The notes beneath the pieces were generated by a model. It made no database searches. It was not told the origin of the DNA and was given only the letters and a program-made list of their open reading frames with translations. The position numbers and the translations under genes are program-made. From Lycocorax pyrrhopterus obiensis (taxonomy: Eukaryota > Chordata > Aves > Passeriformes > Paradisaeidae), in assembly GCA_014706295.1 (NCBI GenBank), contig JACSVZ010000007.1, forward strand, positions 5,423,699 through 5,487,698: 64,000 nt of DNA, read 5' to 3'. Shown in pieces: positions 14,560 to 27,106 of this stretch. Every line of letters starts with the position of its first letter. Position 1 is the stretch's first letter.

Positions 14560-15156
14560 GTAGTGACAGACCCGGGCGGGCAGAGAGGAGAGTTCGCGGT
14601 AGGAGCATCTCAAGTGGTCCTCCCAGGGCTTCCCGGGGGGAACCGTCAGCTGGCGCTGAGGAGGCTCCGCCGCTGAGCTGCTGCCAGGGGCGGCGATGGC
14701 CACACAGCTGCCTCGGCCGCTCGGTGCGGGAGGGCAGGAGAAGCTCCCGGCGTTGCTCCCGGCGGACCGGGCCGGGCGGGGAGCGCGCTCCGAGCGCTGC
14801 CGGCGGGCTCGGGCGGCGGCGGCTGCGGCGCGCGGCGGGGCCGGGCGGGGGCGCTGCCGCCGGGCCGGGCGGAGCGAGCGGGCGGCGGGAGCGCCCCGCA
14901 GGCTGCGCCCCGCGGGCTGGGCGGGGGCCGGGGCGCGCCGGAGCGGGGCTCGGCCGGCGCCCCCTCCGCAGCGCTCGGCGGGGCCGCGGCCCGCCGCTCC
15001 GGGGCGATGGGCGGCGGCGGGCGCCGCTAGGCCGCCGCGGGCAGGGCGGAGGCGGGAGGAGGCGGAGGCGGAGGAGGCGGCGGCCGGGGGCGGGTTGGGT
15101 CCCTCCCCGGGAAGATGAGGCGGAGGCCCGGTCTGTCGAGCGGGCTGAGCTGGGGC

Positions 15157-15168
15157 TCTTCCCTCGCA
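15157..15168 (+). promoter_or_regulatory. HIPK3: possible initiator / transcription start region
   Basis: A pyrimidine-rich run (ctcttccctcgca) interrupts the purine/GC-rich island about 15-25 bp upstream of an AAGATGGC YY1-type motif. In many TATA-less mammalian promoters YY1 motifs sit just downstream of the start site. The placement is inference: the same run ends in CAG and could be read as a splice acceptor if transcription starts further upstream. Confidence 0.4.
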
Positions 15169-15178
15169 GCCGCCAGGA

Positions 15179-15190
15179 CAAGATGGCAGC
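15179..15190 (+). promoter_or_regulatory. TISU / YY1 element at the first upstream ATG
   Basis: CAAGATGGCAGC matches the TISU consensus SAASATGGCGGC at 11 of 12 positions (one G-to-A change). TISU is a combined element: in DNA it binds YY1 downstream of the start site, and in RNA it directs efficient initiation without scanning from very short leaders. The ATG in it is that of the first upstream ORF, not HIPK3's own. Confidence 0.65.
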
Positions 15191-15242
15191 AGCCGAGGCG
15201 GCGGCGGCAGCAACAGCAGGAGCGGCGGGGCTGAGCGGCTGA
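15183..15242 (+). CDS. upstream ORF 1, 19 residues, alanine-rich
   Basis: ATG at 15183 opens a frame of 19 codons ending in TGA at 15240-15242. The peptide is mostly alanine (12 of 19), encoded by GCG/GCA runs, so it is unlikely to be a functional protein. The start context is strong (A at -3, G at +4) and lies in a TISU-like element about 20 nt from the inferred transcription start. If translated, it would be expected to lower initiation at the HIPK3 ATG. Translation is inferred only. Confidence 0.4.
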   Translation: MAAAEAAAAATAGAAGLSG

Positions 15243-15281
15243 GCCCGGCCGGAGCGGCGCTTCCCCGGAGCGCTCCCGGAC

Positions 15282-15338
15282 ATGCCCAGGGCGGCGGCGG
15301 CAGCTCCAGCGCGGACGCCAGCGCGGCCCGACCCGTGA
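15282..15338 (+). CDS. upstream ORF 2, 18 residues, stops 4 nt before the HIPK3 ATG after splicing
   Basis: ATG at 15282 (G at -3, C at +4, a moderate context) opens 18 codons rich in Ala, Pro and Arg, ending in TGA at 15336-15338. Two bases later exon 1 ends. Exon 2 adds GT and then the HIPK3 ATG, so stop and start are separated by only AGGT in the mature mRNA and are in different frames. Such spacing leaves little room for conventional reinitiation. Whether it is translated cannot be judged from sequence. Confidence 0.4.
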   Translation: MPRAAAAAPARTPARPDP

Positions 15339-16834
15339 AGGTGAGCGGCCGGCGGCGAGCGGGGCCGGCCCCGGCGGGCGGAGAGCGGCGCTGCCTCCGC
15401 CGGCGGCGTTCGCAGCCTGTCCGCGGGGGGCTCCGGGGCAGACCCGACCCCCCTGCCCGGGGCGCGGGGCAGCGCCGCCGGCCTGGCCGAGCGCGGCGGC
15501 GGGGAGAGGGCAGCGCCACTTCCCCTTCCCACCGCCCTCGACGGTGCTCGCCCCGCCGCGTCCCCGAAGTTTCCCGTTCCTCGGTGCGGCGAGGCGCCCA
15601 CCCTGAGCCGCCCCGGGTGCCGGGCGAGGCCGCCGCCGCCCGGCGGGGGAGGCGTGGCCGCCCCTCGCCCGTTCCCGGCGGCGGCGGCGCTGCCCCGCTC
15701 CCCTCCGGGCGCGCCGCCTCCTCCCGCGCCTTGTATGGAGCGCCGGGGCCGCCCGGCCGGCGGGGGGTCCCGGGGTGGCGCCCGGGCGCGGCCGCGGCTC
15801 CGCCCTGTCCGGGTCCTGCTCGGCCGCCGCCGCCGCGGTGGCTCCTGGCAGTCCCGGCGGGACGCGACCCTCGCCCCCTGACCCCCGAGGAGAGACCCGC
15901 GGCACCCGCGCTGGGGGGAAGCTGGGGCGGCAAATGGTGCCGAGGGCCGGTATCACTAACAGCAACTGGAAAGGAAGTGGACGCTTTAAAATTTGGTCAG
16001 TTCCCAGGAACGAGCTCTGTGAAAACAGAGGGGTTTATTTGCTGGAGGCTTTACCGTAATGGTTGCGGCAGGGATTGTGCGGGGTTTGTTCTGGATTCAT
16101 CGCGGTATCAATTGTAAAGCTGGCAGGTGCGTTTACGTATGTTTTACGCTCTAGGAAATAGTGATGAGTTTGTAAAAAATATTTTTATTTAAATCAATTC
16201 CTCAATCGTTAGTGCTGTGTGCTTCCACGTATATAAAGGGCTTTCTTTTGAGGCTATACTTTAGTTACTAACTGTTGCATCTGACTTAAAATGTCAGAAA
16301 CTGCGATTGTTTCCGTTTTTGTTAACTTAGTTTTTGGGACTCCAAGTCTTGACTTCCCAGAAATTATATGGCACTCTGATGTTTTTGCATCTTCCTACTT
16401 GTGTATCACCTTGTTTATTTCAGTTATTTTAGTGTCTTTAAATTGTGGGAAAATATGTTATTATTCGAGACAATTACATTAGGTAAAGCTGCAGTTGTTG
16501 ATAACAATGCATGTTTCTGTGATTATTTTTGTTCTGCCCAGTATTACCTCCCATTACATCATTTGCAAAAAGTTTAGGCTCTGATTGATGTCACACCAAG
16601 TAGGAAAGCTCGGATGGACTGTGAGGACTTACTTTCTTGACATAATAATTCCATAACAGAGTTAATTTGCTAGTGCTTTCTATAAACTAAGTTTAAAATA
16701 CACACAGTAACTGTCTAATAAGCGTGGCAGCCAGCAGAGAGATTAATTAAGCACCTGGAAAATAGGTCAATACTGTATTACGAAGTGGCATGGTGAGATG
16801 GCAGATAAATAGAGCGAAGTGTTAACGTGGACTT

Positions 16835-16922
16835 ACCGGGGGAAAACTGATCCCGGTGGAGCGGCGGTGGCGGCTTCATCTGCGCTGCCGCGGACCTTTT
16901 ATGGTAGCGCGCGGTGAGGGGG
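16835..16922 (+). other. isolated GC/CpG-rich patch in intron 1 with donor-like end (possible alternative first exon)
   Basis: About 90 bp dense in CpG, GCC/GGC and CCGCGG-type sequence stand alone in AT-rich DNA about 0.9 kb after the island ends. The patch closes with GCGCGCG|GTGAGG, a good donor match at 16913/16914. It could be an alternative non-coding first exon or a promoter-proximal regulatory patch. No reading frame or conservation evidence is available here. Confidence 0.3.
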
Positions 16923-17077
16923 TGTTCGCAGCCCTGCAGAGCAGGGCTTGGACTTTTCACTCCCTGCACTTGTTCCTGGGGGCTTCTCTTGTACTTGCTT
17001 GCTCAGGGTGTGGCACTGCTTGTGCTTGTGAATTATTTTTTCGTAGATAAATTTGGCTGGCTGTTCTAATTCAGAAT

Positions 17078-17099
17078 GTGGTGGTGGTGGTGGTGTGTG
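17078..17099 (+). repeat. (GTG)n / GT microsatellite
   Basis: About six GTG units run into a short GTGTG end within intron 1. Confidence 0.85.
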
Positions 17100-20000
17100 G
17101 CTCTCCAGGCTTGGGGACGGTTTGTAATTGGATGGATTCCATGAGCTGGAATAAAGTTTCATTGAAAAATTGCTCGGGAAGCTACCTCTGCCCTGGGGTC
17201 TCTGCAGCACTTGTGATTTTTCTTTGTTTCAGGTTTTTTTTGTGTTTGCATGTTTCCTCCCTCCTCTCTTTCAAACAACTACCTACAGAAACAGGGAAAT
17301 GAGACCAGCTCCTGCATAACAAGATAGCAGAGACAAAGACAGGGTGTGGGGAGGAAGAGTGGGCTTGCAACTCATCTTACAGAACTAACTGATAGAAATA
17401 CTAGAATTTGCATGTGCTGCTTTTCTCATCGTGTCCTCCAATTTGTAGCAGTTGCTTCAAAACCAATGTTGTTTTGGAGGTGATTTTTCAAAAAGCATCT
17501 GTCGGATTGATCGCATCCGTTAAAGGGGATGGGAGGCTGAGCAGCACTTCCAGAGGCAGAGGGTTGGTTAGCTCACCAGCCCCTGGGTGGAACAGAATTA
17601 ACTGTGCTTAATTCTTGTGAAAACCCCAATCCAAATGTGTAGGAATGTCATGCTGTGTTTTTCCAAGCTGGAGTATTTAGGTGTGTATACACCTCTTTGT
17701 ACTATTTCAAGAGATTGCACACTTCCTGTTTTTAGAACAGTTTTCTTTTTACCTCTGTAGGTCCTCTTTCTTGTATTTTCTCTTTTGCCAGTGTGCTGAT
17801 CATGGCAACAAAGGCCCTTTTGACAAAGCGGCGCGTTTTGAAACGGGAATTTTGTAGTTGGCTTTCTTGTATGTGGTGGGGAGAAGAGCAGCACTGGTAA
17901 CGGGAACAGCACTGTCATTTGAGGCTGAACGTGTATTTTGGAGGGATGTTAAATACAGAAGGAGAAGCTGCTTTTAGTGGAGCTAAATTTTGCTGTTGCA
18001 GTGTGAGGTGTCGTGGCATACGAGTGCCGTGCACATATACAGAACAGTTCCTGTAGGCAGTGTCGCTTTCTGCGCAGAACTTTGGGCAATAAAGCAGAGG
18101 ACAGCGAGGCCTTCTTACATTTTTTTATTAGATCAACCTTGGGTTTTCTGAATTTATATAATGATTTCATCTGATCTGCAGAAGCATTACAGCTGAACTA
18201 AACTGCTCTGACTGACAGAAGTGTGAGTTGGGTAGGGCAGGCCTGATAATCACCTGGTGATCCTTGGCCGAGGGAAGAAGAAATGTGGAAGTAGGATAGT
18301 GGTGCTACCAACATCCATCTGTCACGAGTTTGCTGTTGAATTTTGTCAAATAGTATCTACCTTTCCGACCTCAAAAAAAGCTTGTTTGTACCATTATGTG
18401 TTTTCCGAGTTCCTAAGTGACCGAGATATTGTATTTCTTGAGATCCCTTCACTGACAATCAGAGGCGGAGTGGAAAATAATGTATTACTTTTAATAGATC
18501 TTGAAAGAAAAGCTCATTCTTTTGGATAGGTATCGGATGGGTCTTTAGGTATCTGAAACTGTATTTCAGAACCCTGGCTGGGCTAAGCTGAACACCAAAC
18601 ATGGGGGAAGGAGCAAGGATGAGCACTGAGCATGTTAGAGATGGCTGCGATGTGTGCAGTGCACCTGAAATGACCACGTAACTATTTAAAGCAACCTAAA
18701 ATAACCAGTGCTATGATATGGGTTAGTAATGGGTTACCTTTTCTGACTTCCACAGGCAGTGAACACCCTCTGTTTAACCTGAAATAACCTATAATGAAGG
18801 ATAAAGCCTGGAAAATCCTGTTACCTGGTCTTGGCTTCCCCCACCCCCCTTTACAGACTGTTTTAATTTAGAGCCTCTACCTCTTTTGCACAATTTTACA
18901 GAAATTGTAGCTTCATTTTTCTTCAGAGTCACTGAGTTTTGGGTGAGCAGGGGAACAACGTGTAATTGTGAAAGTGGATTTTAGTTGGTGACTTTATTTG
19001 ATAATGTAGTATTTCCTACAGGGTAGGTCCTCTCTCCCTGTTCTTCAGTTGTTTTATTTCAATACAGTGAACATTGAAAAAGATGGTAGGAGTTGGTGTG
19101 AGTCTTGGTTTTAGATGCACTTTGGGGATAATCTTTGTAAAGTTTTGCAGTATTTTTTTCATGGTATATCACTTTTTGTTTCATATAGCGTCTTAATACT
19201 CCGCTTCATTTTTGAGAGTGAGTAACTTCCTGACAGAAGGGAGTTAATCTCTGGTTTAGCAATTGTGCTTGGAAAAGGAAGAGCCAAATAACTGAACTGT
19301 TTTTTAAGCAAGTCAACTCAAGTAGTTTAGTTCTGGCTTATTTTTCTTATGCTGTGACTTGGAGTCAGTGTGTAATTTCAAAATACTTCTCCCTATATTA
19401 TTAACTTCCCATATTTATTAGTTCCAGCATTATGTAAACTTCTTATACAGTCTTTTTTACATTATGTTTTTAGAAAAAGATTAGAAAATTATTCCTTTTT
19501 GTAAGTAAGAAATATAATCCTTTTCACCCTTTTCTCTAGCTCTCTTGTGCTCTAGTATTTGGGTATTAAAGGAAAATGCTAAGTTCAAGTTCCAAAACAG
19601 AGCAATAAAATAAGATACAGTCAAACATCCAAAGACAAAGCAGACATAAGAAATATTTTCCTATCTTTGAGTATGATCAAAGTTACAGCAACTCCCAATA
19701 TTAAAAAAGTAATTGGATTCTTATGTACAGAGAACTGTCCTTGCGTGTTAGGAGGGGCACTCCCATCAAAAAAACTATCTTTAAAATCAGTAATCTTAAA
19801 CTCATGCTTTCCATTTTTGCTAAAATAATGTAACAGTTCTAGAAAACTTTTCAGTGCTTTTTAAAGCATGTTGCAAATTAAGTACAAATAATGTTTTTAA
19901 TGTAAAAAGTCAGTTATTGTCAAATGAAAGTCTGCTTTTATTTGTATGAACATCACTTGCTGGATACATATGGCACTGTAGTAACCACCCATTTCAAGTA

Positions 20001-21057
20001 AGTGGTGGAAAACTTAGGGGCAAGAAAGCTCAGGTGCTGATAGCTGAGCAGAGTCCCATAAACATCCTCGTTCAAAGAGGAGGATTTGGAGATGATTGGA
20101 GATGACCATGGCCGCTTTTCCAGGCCTGTTGGGAACCACTCTCTGTAATGCACTGATGTGAGTGTCCTGCTCTCCTCTGTTCTGGAAGCTGTGCTGCTCT
20201 GGGTTACCACGCTCTGCTGTCCTGCAGCTGTTCTTTGTGTGACCAGGACACTCAGCTTCCAAGGAACTTAAATTGCTGGGTGAGGCAAGATTTTTATCGG
20301 GAAGCTTGGCTTGGCTGTTACCTTGCCTTGGGGCAAGCAGCCACCAGTACCAGAGAAAACCTGCTTTGGGTTGTTTTAGGAGTTTTGCTTTAGTTTTCCT
20401 TGACTCCTGGTTGTGACCTGTGGGATGGAAGTGGATCTCCTCGCCTTGTGCTGACCTCATCTTGCAGTGGTGAAGTGAGATGGCAAAACTGGTCCCTGGG
20501 CAGGAAAAAGTGCCAGGAGAGCAACTTCAGCTGGGATTGCAATAAGTGGTGCAGCTGTGCTTTGTGTGGGGCTGGAGTGTCCTCATTGCAAAGATGTTTG
20601 CTGCTTTTATTAGCGTGACCAGATCCCTCCAGGCCTGCTCCCTGGGGTCTCTGGATGTCAACTGACATCTGAACCTCTCCCTGTTCCTGCTGGAATAGAC
20701 TGAAACAAGTCCTGCCTGCAGAGAGGACCTAGTGCAGGCTCAAGGGCTGGATGGTGAGGTGAGGAAGCTCACCTGTAAAGGCAAAAATGCAGAGAGAAAA
20801 CTACTTCAAGACTGTTAATCATTAGGAAGTTTATAAGGGAGGAAAAGAAACTTTTCTTACCGGTGATCTAAGCTCCCTTTGGAAGACAAGAATAACCACT
20901 AGTATCAGGTATCCATAAAAAAAATCTATATACACAATTTTATCTAAAGCTTTATTAATTTACTTTTGCAAAAGTAATTTTCTTTCATAGCTAGAATAAG
21001 CATTTCTTCTCTTGTGTTTCCACAGTCTCAACATGTTTACTACTTTGTTTTGGTCGT

Positions 21058-21077
21058 CAGCATTTAAAAAAATGCTG
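21058..21077. repeat. 8-bp perfect inverted repeat
   Basis: CAGCATTT and AAATGCTG flank a 4-base A loop, so the transcript could form a short hairpin. It is probably incidental in AT-rich intron sequence. Confidence 0.7.
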
Positions 21078-23050
21078 TGTTAACTTTTATCAAATTCCAC
21101 TAGTTTGAGTAAAATATATTAATTTTCCCCCTCTTTCCTATGGTGCAGGTTTTGTCTGTGTTGGCACAATTGGTGGAACTTACACAATTTCCAGGAGGCT
21201 TTTTAGTTGTTTCTTATAAAAGATGCCTTTCTGCCTTTTTGACTGAAGCTGTTAATGTGCATCATTGTCTTGTAAACATCTTCCTTCCTGTGTTTTCCTA
21301 GAAACTTTGGTCATCTGCTACTTCTTACCCCTTTCCTTTCAATTCTTCCCTTTTTTTTTTTTTTAAACTATTGGACTTGGTTGCTTGTCTACAGTCTGTG
21401 TGTCCAGTTGAGAAGATTTTTCCATAGCTTCTTTTTGAAGATTTATAGGGATTGTATAGGGGTAGAAGAGGTCCTCAGATAATCTTTATTTTTCAGCATT
21501 TGAGTCTGTTAAATACGGGAATTTTGGTGTTTGAGATCTTGTGAAGCCCTTCAGAAGGAACCAGATTTGTTCCTAGGAGGAGAAAAAAGCTCTTTGTCTC
21601 CTCTTTCCTTTTAATACCAACTTATTTTGTGATTCATGAAATTAGTTGGTATTCAGCGTAATAGGAGTGGATTGCTTTCATGAGATGCTAAAGGGTGATT
21701 TTAGTAACTCTTCTTTATGGCTTTTGTAGTGGTGCTGTGGGCTGGCTTCTTCCTTTGGCCTGTGTCAGCTCTGAGCCCAGCAAGAGGACGTGCTGGGAAG
21801 TTTTCCCAAGAAATTCTTTAGGAACTCTTTGTGACAAATGCTGTTTGAGACTAAATGTGTTTTTAAAACTCTGTTGCAGAGATGTCTAAACATTCTTTTG
21901 AAGATTAAAACAAGAGTGGCTGTTAAAAGTTTATTTATGCTACAAGTGGAAAGATTATTAAACATGGAAGGGAATACAACGGAGAAAAAATGTATGCACA
22001 TTTATCAGTATTATTATGGCCCCCAGGTAGTGGGTCATATGCTGCATATAATCATGCCTTTCTTTTTGCATGCTTTCTGTGTAGCTAAATCAATAAGTTT
22101 CTTTGCATAGGGGAGAGGGAGAAATTTCTTGCCCTGGTGGCTTTGGGAAACATTATAATATGGGTTATTACAGTTATTGATTCATTAGAATCATTAGAAG
22201 GCTGATCCTTCTGTGAGAGACCCTAATGCCCTGATACTCACCTGTAGGAAACACTGCTTCCTCCACATCCTTAGAAAGCTGAAAGGAGTGGTAAACACCT
22301 TTTCCCTCTGTTTTTTTCTTTGCTGTTCTACATGTGCCATGTCCAATTTATACAGCTGTTTTTGGCAAGCAACCAATGCAATTTTCATGATGATGTTGCT
22401 TACAAGGAAAGAAAAACAACTGTTATATAAAAGCAGAATATTCAAACCACTTTTAAATAAGGAATTTTTATTATGGGAAAAATACCGAGACTTCACAGGG
22501 TTTTTTTTTCTGTGTGTGTATAAAAATACCTTTCAAACGTGTGCTTACTGTGTGTACATGTGTTCACCTCAGTCTGTGTATGTTTGAAAGTTGTTACTGG
22601 ATGTAGCTGGGGCAACTGACCTGAAAACTGCAGCAGAAAAAGATCAATCAAGATAAGTGTGTTGCATTAGATGCCTTAATTATTTTACAGTTAAGTCAGT
22701 TTTAAAACAAGTAAAGGCTTAATTTCTTATTTACTCTCACATTTTTGTTGCAGAGGAAGTTGAATATGCTTTAGGTGTGCTGTCTTGACACCTCAGTAAC
22801 CACTTGATAATGACGTTCTTGTTCATCTTCTTGGTAGATTTTTCCATGTATTTGGGGGAAGTTTTAACTCAAATATTACTTACTGCCAGGTAGTTCTCGA
22901 TGTAGGAATCAGTTTTATTCACCTTATTGGTACAGAAGTGCCTGATTCGCAAATTTTTGCATTGCATGTCAGACTCAATGAGCTTGACAGGTTATTTGTG
23001 TGTGTGCTGCTGCAGACTTAATGTGCAGGTCCTGTGGGGAGAGCAGGAAT

Positions 23051-23127
23051 TTTGTGTTGGTGTATTGTTTTGTAGGGTGGGTTTTTTTGTTTGTTTGGGG
23101 TTTTTTTTTTGTTTTGTTTTTTTTTGT
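23051..23127 (+). repeat. G/T-only strand-asymmetric tract in intron 1
   Basis: About 75 bases consist almost wholly of T and G, with T runs broken by GGG/GGGG. The sense transcript is therefore U/G-rich. It is complementary in composition to the C/A tract in intron 2 at 44183-44298, on the other side of exon 2. Confidence 0.85.
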
Positions 23128-26100
23128 CCAGGTGGAAGTCTTTAACAGTGAGAGGAAGAAAGATAATTTTGGATGAATTTCCTCCACTTTGAGTAGTTTA
23201 GAGGACTTGATAATCTCTTTTTAAGTCAGACCCCTTCATGTTCGTGCAGATGTGCTGGCATGCCAGACATTCTGTGAACTGGCAACAAAGATAACAGCCA
23301 CCTAGATTTATATTCTTACAGGAGCTGCATTTGGTATTGTCTAGAGCTATTCTAAAATGAAACTTCTAAATAAATTGCTTAGCTGGGTTGGCCCATTTCT
23401 AGTTCTAACAAAAGCCCAGCATTCTGAAGAACACAAAATTAAGCAATTGCATAAAAATAAAATGACTGGAAATAAGAAAGGGCTAAGAAGGATATTTTTT
23501 TTAATATAGTGGCATTTGAACGCATGATATACCAACAGGCAGTTTGAGATAACCTCCTCTATCAAATTTTATTTTGCTTTAGGAAGGGTGGCAAAATCTT
23601 TTGGAAATACATACAGCAATGGAAAAAGTGTGGCTTTGTGTCCAGCCTCTCTACTTGCCCTGGTCCCTCCTGTTGCGCTGAGGAGTGACAGACAGTAGCA
23701 GTAGTTTGAACAGATCTTTCAGCACTACTGTCGTGCAGAAGGTGTGGGCTCTCCAAAACCCCACTGTTAGGGACTTCTATTTGAGTGTGCCTACTGTTTT
23801 CAGGTTCAAAAAGAATTAGTCTTCTAAAAGAAGAGATTAGGCTGGCAAAGCCCTCGCTGGTTGAAATGTGCTGTTTGTGTTGATGGTGGCACATTCTGAT
23901 TTGGAGGGCATGTTCTCACTGGGGCTGGTGGCCAGTGCTGCCCTGCTTGTACTTGCTTTCCAGTTGCACAACAGCAGCTTGCCCAGAAGAAAAAGAAATG
24001 CTTCGAGCGTTGTTTCATTTATCTTTTCAACTATGATTGCAGTCATATTGGTATCACAAGATTTGGCTTTTGATATTTGTGGAAAATATGAATAAAGCAA
24101 TTGTATTCTTGAGCACTGCTACTGGTGCTATGGCAGCGTTGAGTCATAGCAGTTCACTCTGATATTTTATGTAAAATATGTTTGTGCTCGGTGTATGGCG
24201 TCAGTTCTGTTTCCAAGTATCGAGACAATGGTGTGATTGAGACTGGTTTGTATCACACTTAAACGAACTGATATTTTTGATTTCTGGTATCAGCACAACA
24301 CTGGTGGTGTCTGATTAAAAATATCTCCACTGTTGCTCAGACCTAAGTCAGCCCTGTAACCTTTTTTTTTTGGTGGTTAGTAGCTAAGTTTTACAACTGC
24401 AGAATTGGATCATTGTATCATTTGCTTCCCACTGAAACTCTCTCAAGCTTGGAACCAACCTTTGGCCTTTCAGCCTCGACCTGTGCCGCTGACCTGTGCA
24501 GGACTGAGGTTTCATGTTGGCCAAAGGCTGTGTTGGCTCAGCTGAATTCTCTTGGTGTGTGATGGGCCAAAATCCCTGAGCTCTGAAGTACGTGTTGTAA
24601 TCAAGAATGGTAATGATTCCTTTTGTCATTAAACTGCGTCTCTGGTTGCTACCCCAGAACTGGGTGTTTGGCTTCTTTGGTGAGGTATCATCAGCTGCCT
24701 CTGCATTTCCCGGTTCTCTGCGGTGGAGTGTGTGTGTGCCTGTGCAGTTTGTGTCCAGAATTGCCTCTGTGGTTATGTGAGGAAGCGATTTATATGGCAT
24801 GAGTTACCTGAAACACCTCTGTGCTTTCTCCTTTGCTCTGCTCTCTCCCTTCTGTGGGTCACAGATCTGCTCACAGAGCTGGTTTTGAGGTGGCCAGAGG
24901 ATGGGACTCCCCGGGCTTGTATTTCTGGACACTTTGCACTCTCTGTGGGTATGTTTTCCTTTATAAATTGCGTGAAACCTCAATTGCCAGTGCTTTGTTA
25001 TTAATTGTACAGCTGGAGTAAGGGAATTCCTCAGGGTGAACAGGTCATGGAGTATGAAAGTACTTGCATCAGTACAGCTTGTTCAGCTACGTATCCAAAA
25101 TAAACAATAACATAGAGGTGCTGCTACTACTGGTAATAAATTTTCATCTGTGGGGAAAGAGAGGGCAACTAATTCAGCTTTGTATTTGCTAAATAACTTG
25201 AGAAGTTGGGTGGCACCTAATATAAAAAGAACAATTGTTCTACCTGGGAAAAATGAGAGTTAGTATCCTTACAGTGTTTCCAAAGTGATGCATAACATAA
25301 ACAAAACATTTCTTAAGTGCCACTGCTCAAATTGTGCATTTGCTGGAAGTCACTGAGCTTTTAGAAAGCCTCCCTCGGATGCCCAGCTGCACTGAGAGAA
25401 GGGTGTGAGAGTGTTGGAACTGGTTCTTGCCGATGGAGGCCAGAAAGCAGCTGGAAAACAAGTTTTCTTGGGTTACAATTTAACTCTGTTATTAGGTGGC
25501 TGCCGCTGGCTGGGGTTTGCCTGCCGGGCATTTACTACACCAGGAACAGCATGGTGATTGCAGTGCTCGGGGCAGGTAGAAGGGGCTGTGTATTTTGCAG
25601 ATGAATTAAGGGAGCAGTGTGGCCATTTCTCCTGAGCTCCCCTGCAGTGGCTTTATTAACCAGTTACTTTGCCACACAGCCCCCTCACTCAGTCATGTGG
25701 AAATGTCACTGAATAGTTAATTATTAATGGTGGTCAGGCCTGGAACAGCCTGTGCCTCTCGAGGTTGTCACAGTCTGCCAAATTGGTCGTGTTCCTGAGT
25801 TTCCCTAGAACTGCCTGAGAAGGCTGGAGACATAATTTTGAGAAGTAAAGAGCATTGTTACAATTAGGTGAACATTAGCAAGATGTTAACCAGAGGTGCC
25901 TCATTTTGCTGAGACACGTCTGTGTGGTTTGCTGCTCAGTTTCTGTAGACAGAAGCTTGGCTGGGGGGGACAAACTGTGAAGTGCCTCCTGTTCACTGAC
26001 ATTGCTTTGTGAAAATATATTTATTAATTTATTTAAAGGAATAAACAATGAATTTACTTAGTTGCAATATGTTTGCTTCATTATTTTGTTCATACTTTCT

Positions 26101-27106
26101 TCAGAAGCACAGAATTCACAGTCTTAACTCTGGTCAGAAGTCACGTGTTTTTGTATAGTTTAATGTTTAATAAGCCAAGTTTTCCCAGTTCTCTCTGCTT
26201 CAAACCACGAAGGCTCATTCCTTCGTAGGAAGCCTATCTAGAGGTAGTAACAGTTGGTAGGTGTTTTGGGACAGCCTTTCTTTTGCACATTCCCTGCAGT
26301 ATTCCCTAGCAGTGAGGTGGGATGCAGCAACCTCCATATTGGAGAATACAATCTGGAGAACTCCAGAGCCAAATTCATGTTGTGTGTACCACTGCTCAGG
26401 AGCAGTCACTGTGCTGGAGTGAAGTTGTTACACTTTCCTTGCACTTGGGGAAGGAGAAGAGGGCTTTAAAAATATGTGTGGGGGAATGGACAACTTCTCT
26501 GAGACTAAAACTGAAAGTCAAGTGTGAAGTTACTTAAGCAGCCAGAGGCTGCCTGTGGTGCTGTCACCTGGGGATTGCACTTTTCAGTCCATCTTCTGAT
26601 GGTTTTGTTTACTCTGCTTTGGTTTGCATCCTGGAGAGGTCTTGTAGTGCACACATTTGGTTTTTATTTTAAATTAAATTTAACTGGAAGATGTGCACCA
26701 GCTGCTTATGAGTGTTCAGGCTCAAGCAACCCTCCCTGAAATGAGCACAGAAGATTTTTCTTTCCTTTGGCACTGGTTGCTCTGTTGGCTCTCCACATCC
26801 CTCTCTTATTCTGCTGCTGGGCTTGTTAATGTGAGTATAGTCTGACCAGCTTCAGTTTGTACTCAAAAGCAGGAACAGTCTCATTAAGAAGTATACAGAA
26901 AGTTGTATAAACTCAGTGAAATGTTTTGTGATGGGGGAAAAGAAAGATCCACTCTCTGCTAGGTGAAAATGTGCTGTGTATTATTTTCTTTTGCTGGTTT
27001 TAAAAAAAAAGGGCAACAAAAAACTTGGAGCACAATAACTCTTTATTCTTTCAGATGTAGCTGTCCATAGGATTGTATTGTAATCCAAATACCTCAAAAT
27101 AGTTTA

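Larger units (their letters stand above)
15160..15340 (+). other. HIPK3: HIPK3 non-coding exon 1 (5' boundary approximate)
   Basis: The 3' end is supported by a near-perfect donor, GAAG|GTGAGC, at 15340/15341. HIPK3 in other vertebrates has a GC-rich non-coding first exon inside a CpG island and an ATG near the start of exon 2, which matches this layout. The exon contains two upstream ATGs, each opening a short frame that closes inside the exon. When joined to exon 2, only AGGT separates the second upstream stop from the HIPK3 start codon. The 5' end is a guess from the initiator-like run; the true exon may begin earlier. Confidence 0.7.
14560..15930. promoter_or_regulatory. HIPK3: HIPK3 CpG-island promoter
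   Basis: Composition switches abruptly from AT-rich DNA to about 1.4 kb of very G+C-rich, CpG-dense sequence, then returns to AT-rich DNA by about 15.95 kb. GC-box-like cores (ggcggg/cccgcc) recur throughout and there is no convincing TATA box, as is typical of a broad housekeeping-type promoter. The island contains non-coding exon 1 and its donor at 15340/15341. Long open frames cross it on both strands, the natural result of a composition that disfavours stop codons. Divergent antisense transcription from such an island is common but cannot be shown from sequence. Island edges are by eye. Confidence 0.9.

Noticed and set aside
15151..15169. Pyrimidine run ending in CAG as a splice acceptor within exon 1
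   Set aside because: It lies inside the CpG island just before a YY1/TISU motif, so an initiator is more likely. Cannot be excluded without 5'-end data.
14413..15965. Minus-strand open frames of 506, 364 and 312 codons across the CpG island
   Set aside because: They overlap each other in different frames, are built of Ala/Arg/Pro/Gly runs with no domain, and exist because GC-rich DNA has few stop codons. Divergent transcription is possible, but no protein is supported.
14696..16117. Plus-strand open frames of 260, 172 and 140 codons in the island
   Set aside because: Same GC artefact. Exon 1 ends at 15340 with a consensus donor and HIPK3 starts in exon 2, so these frames are not continued.
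24384..24800. 138-codon minus-strand frame in intron 1
   Set aside because: No recognisable protein similarity, no paired splice sites; chance frame.
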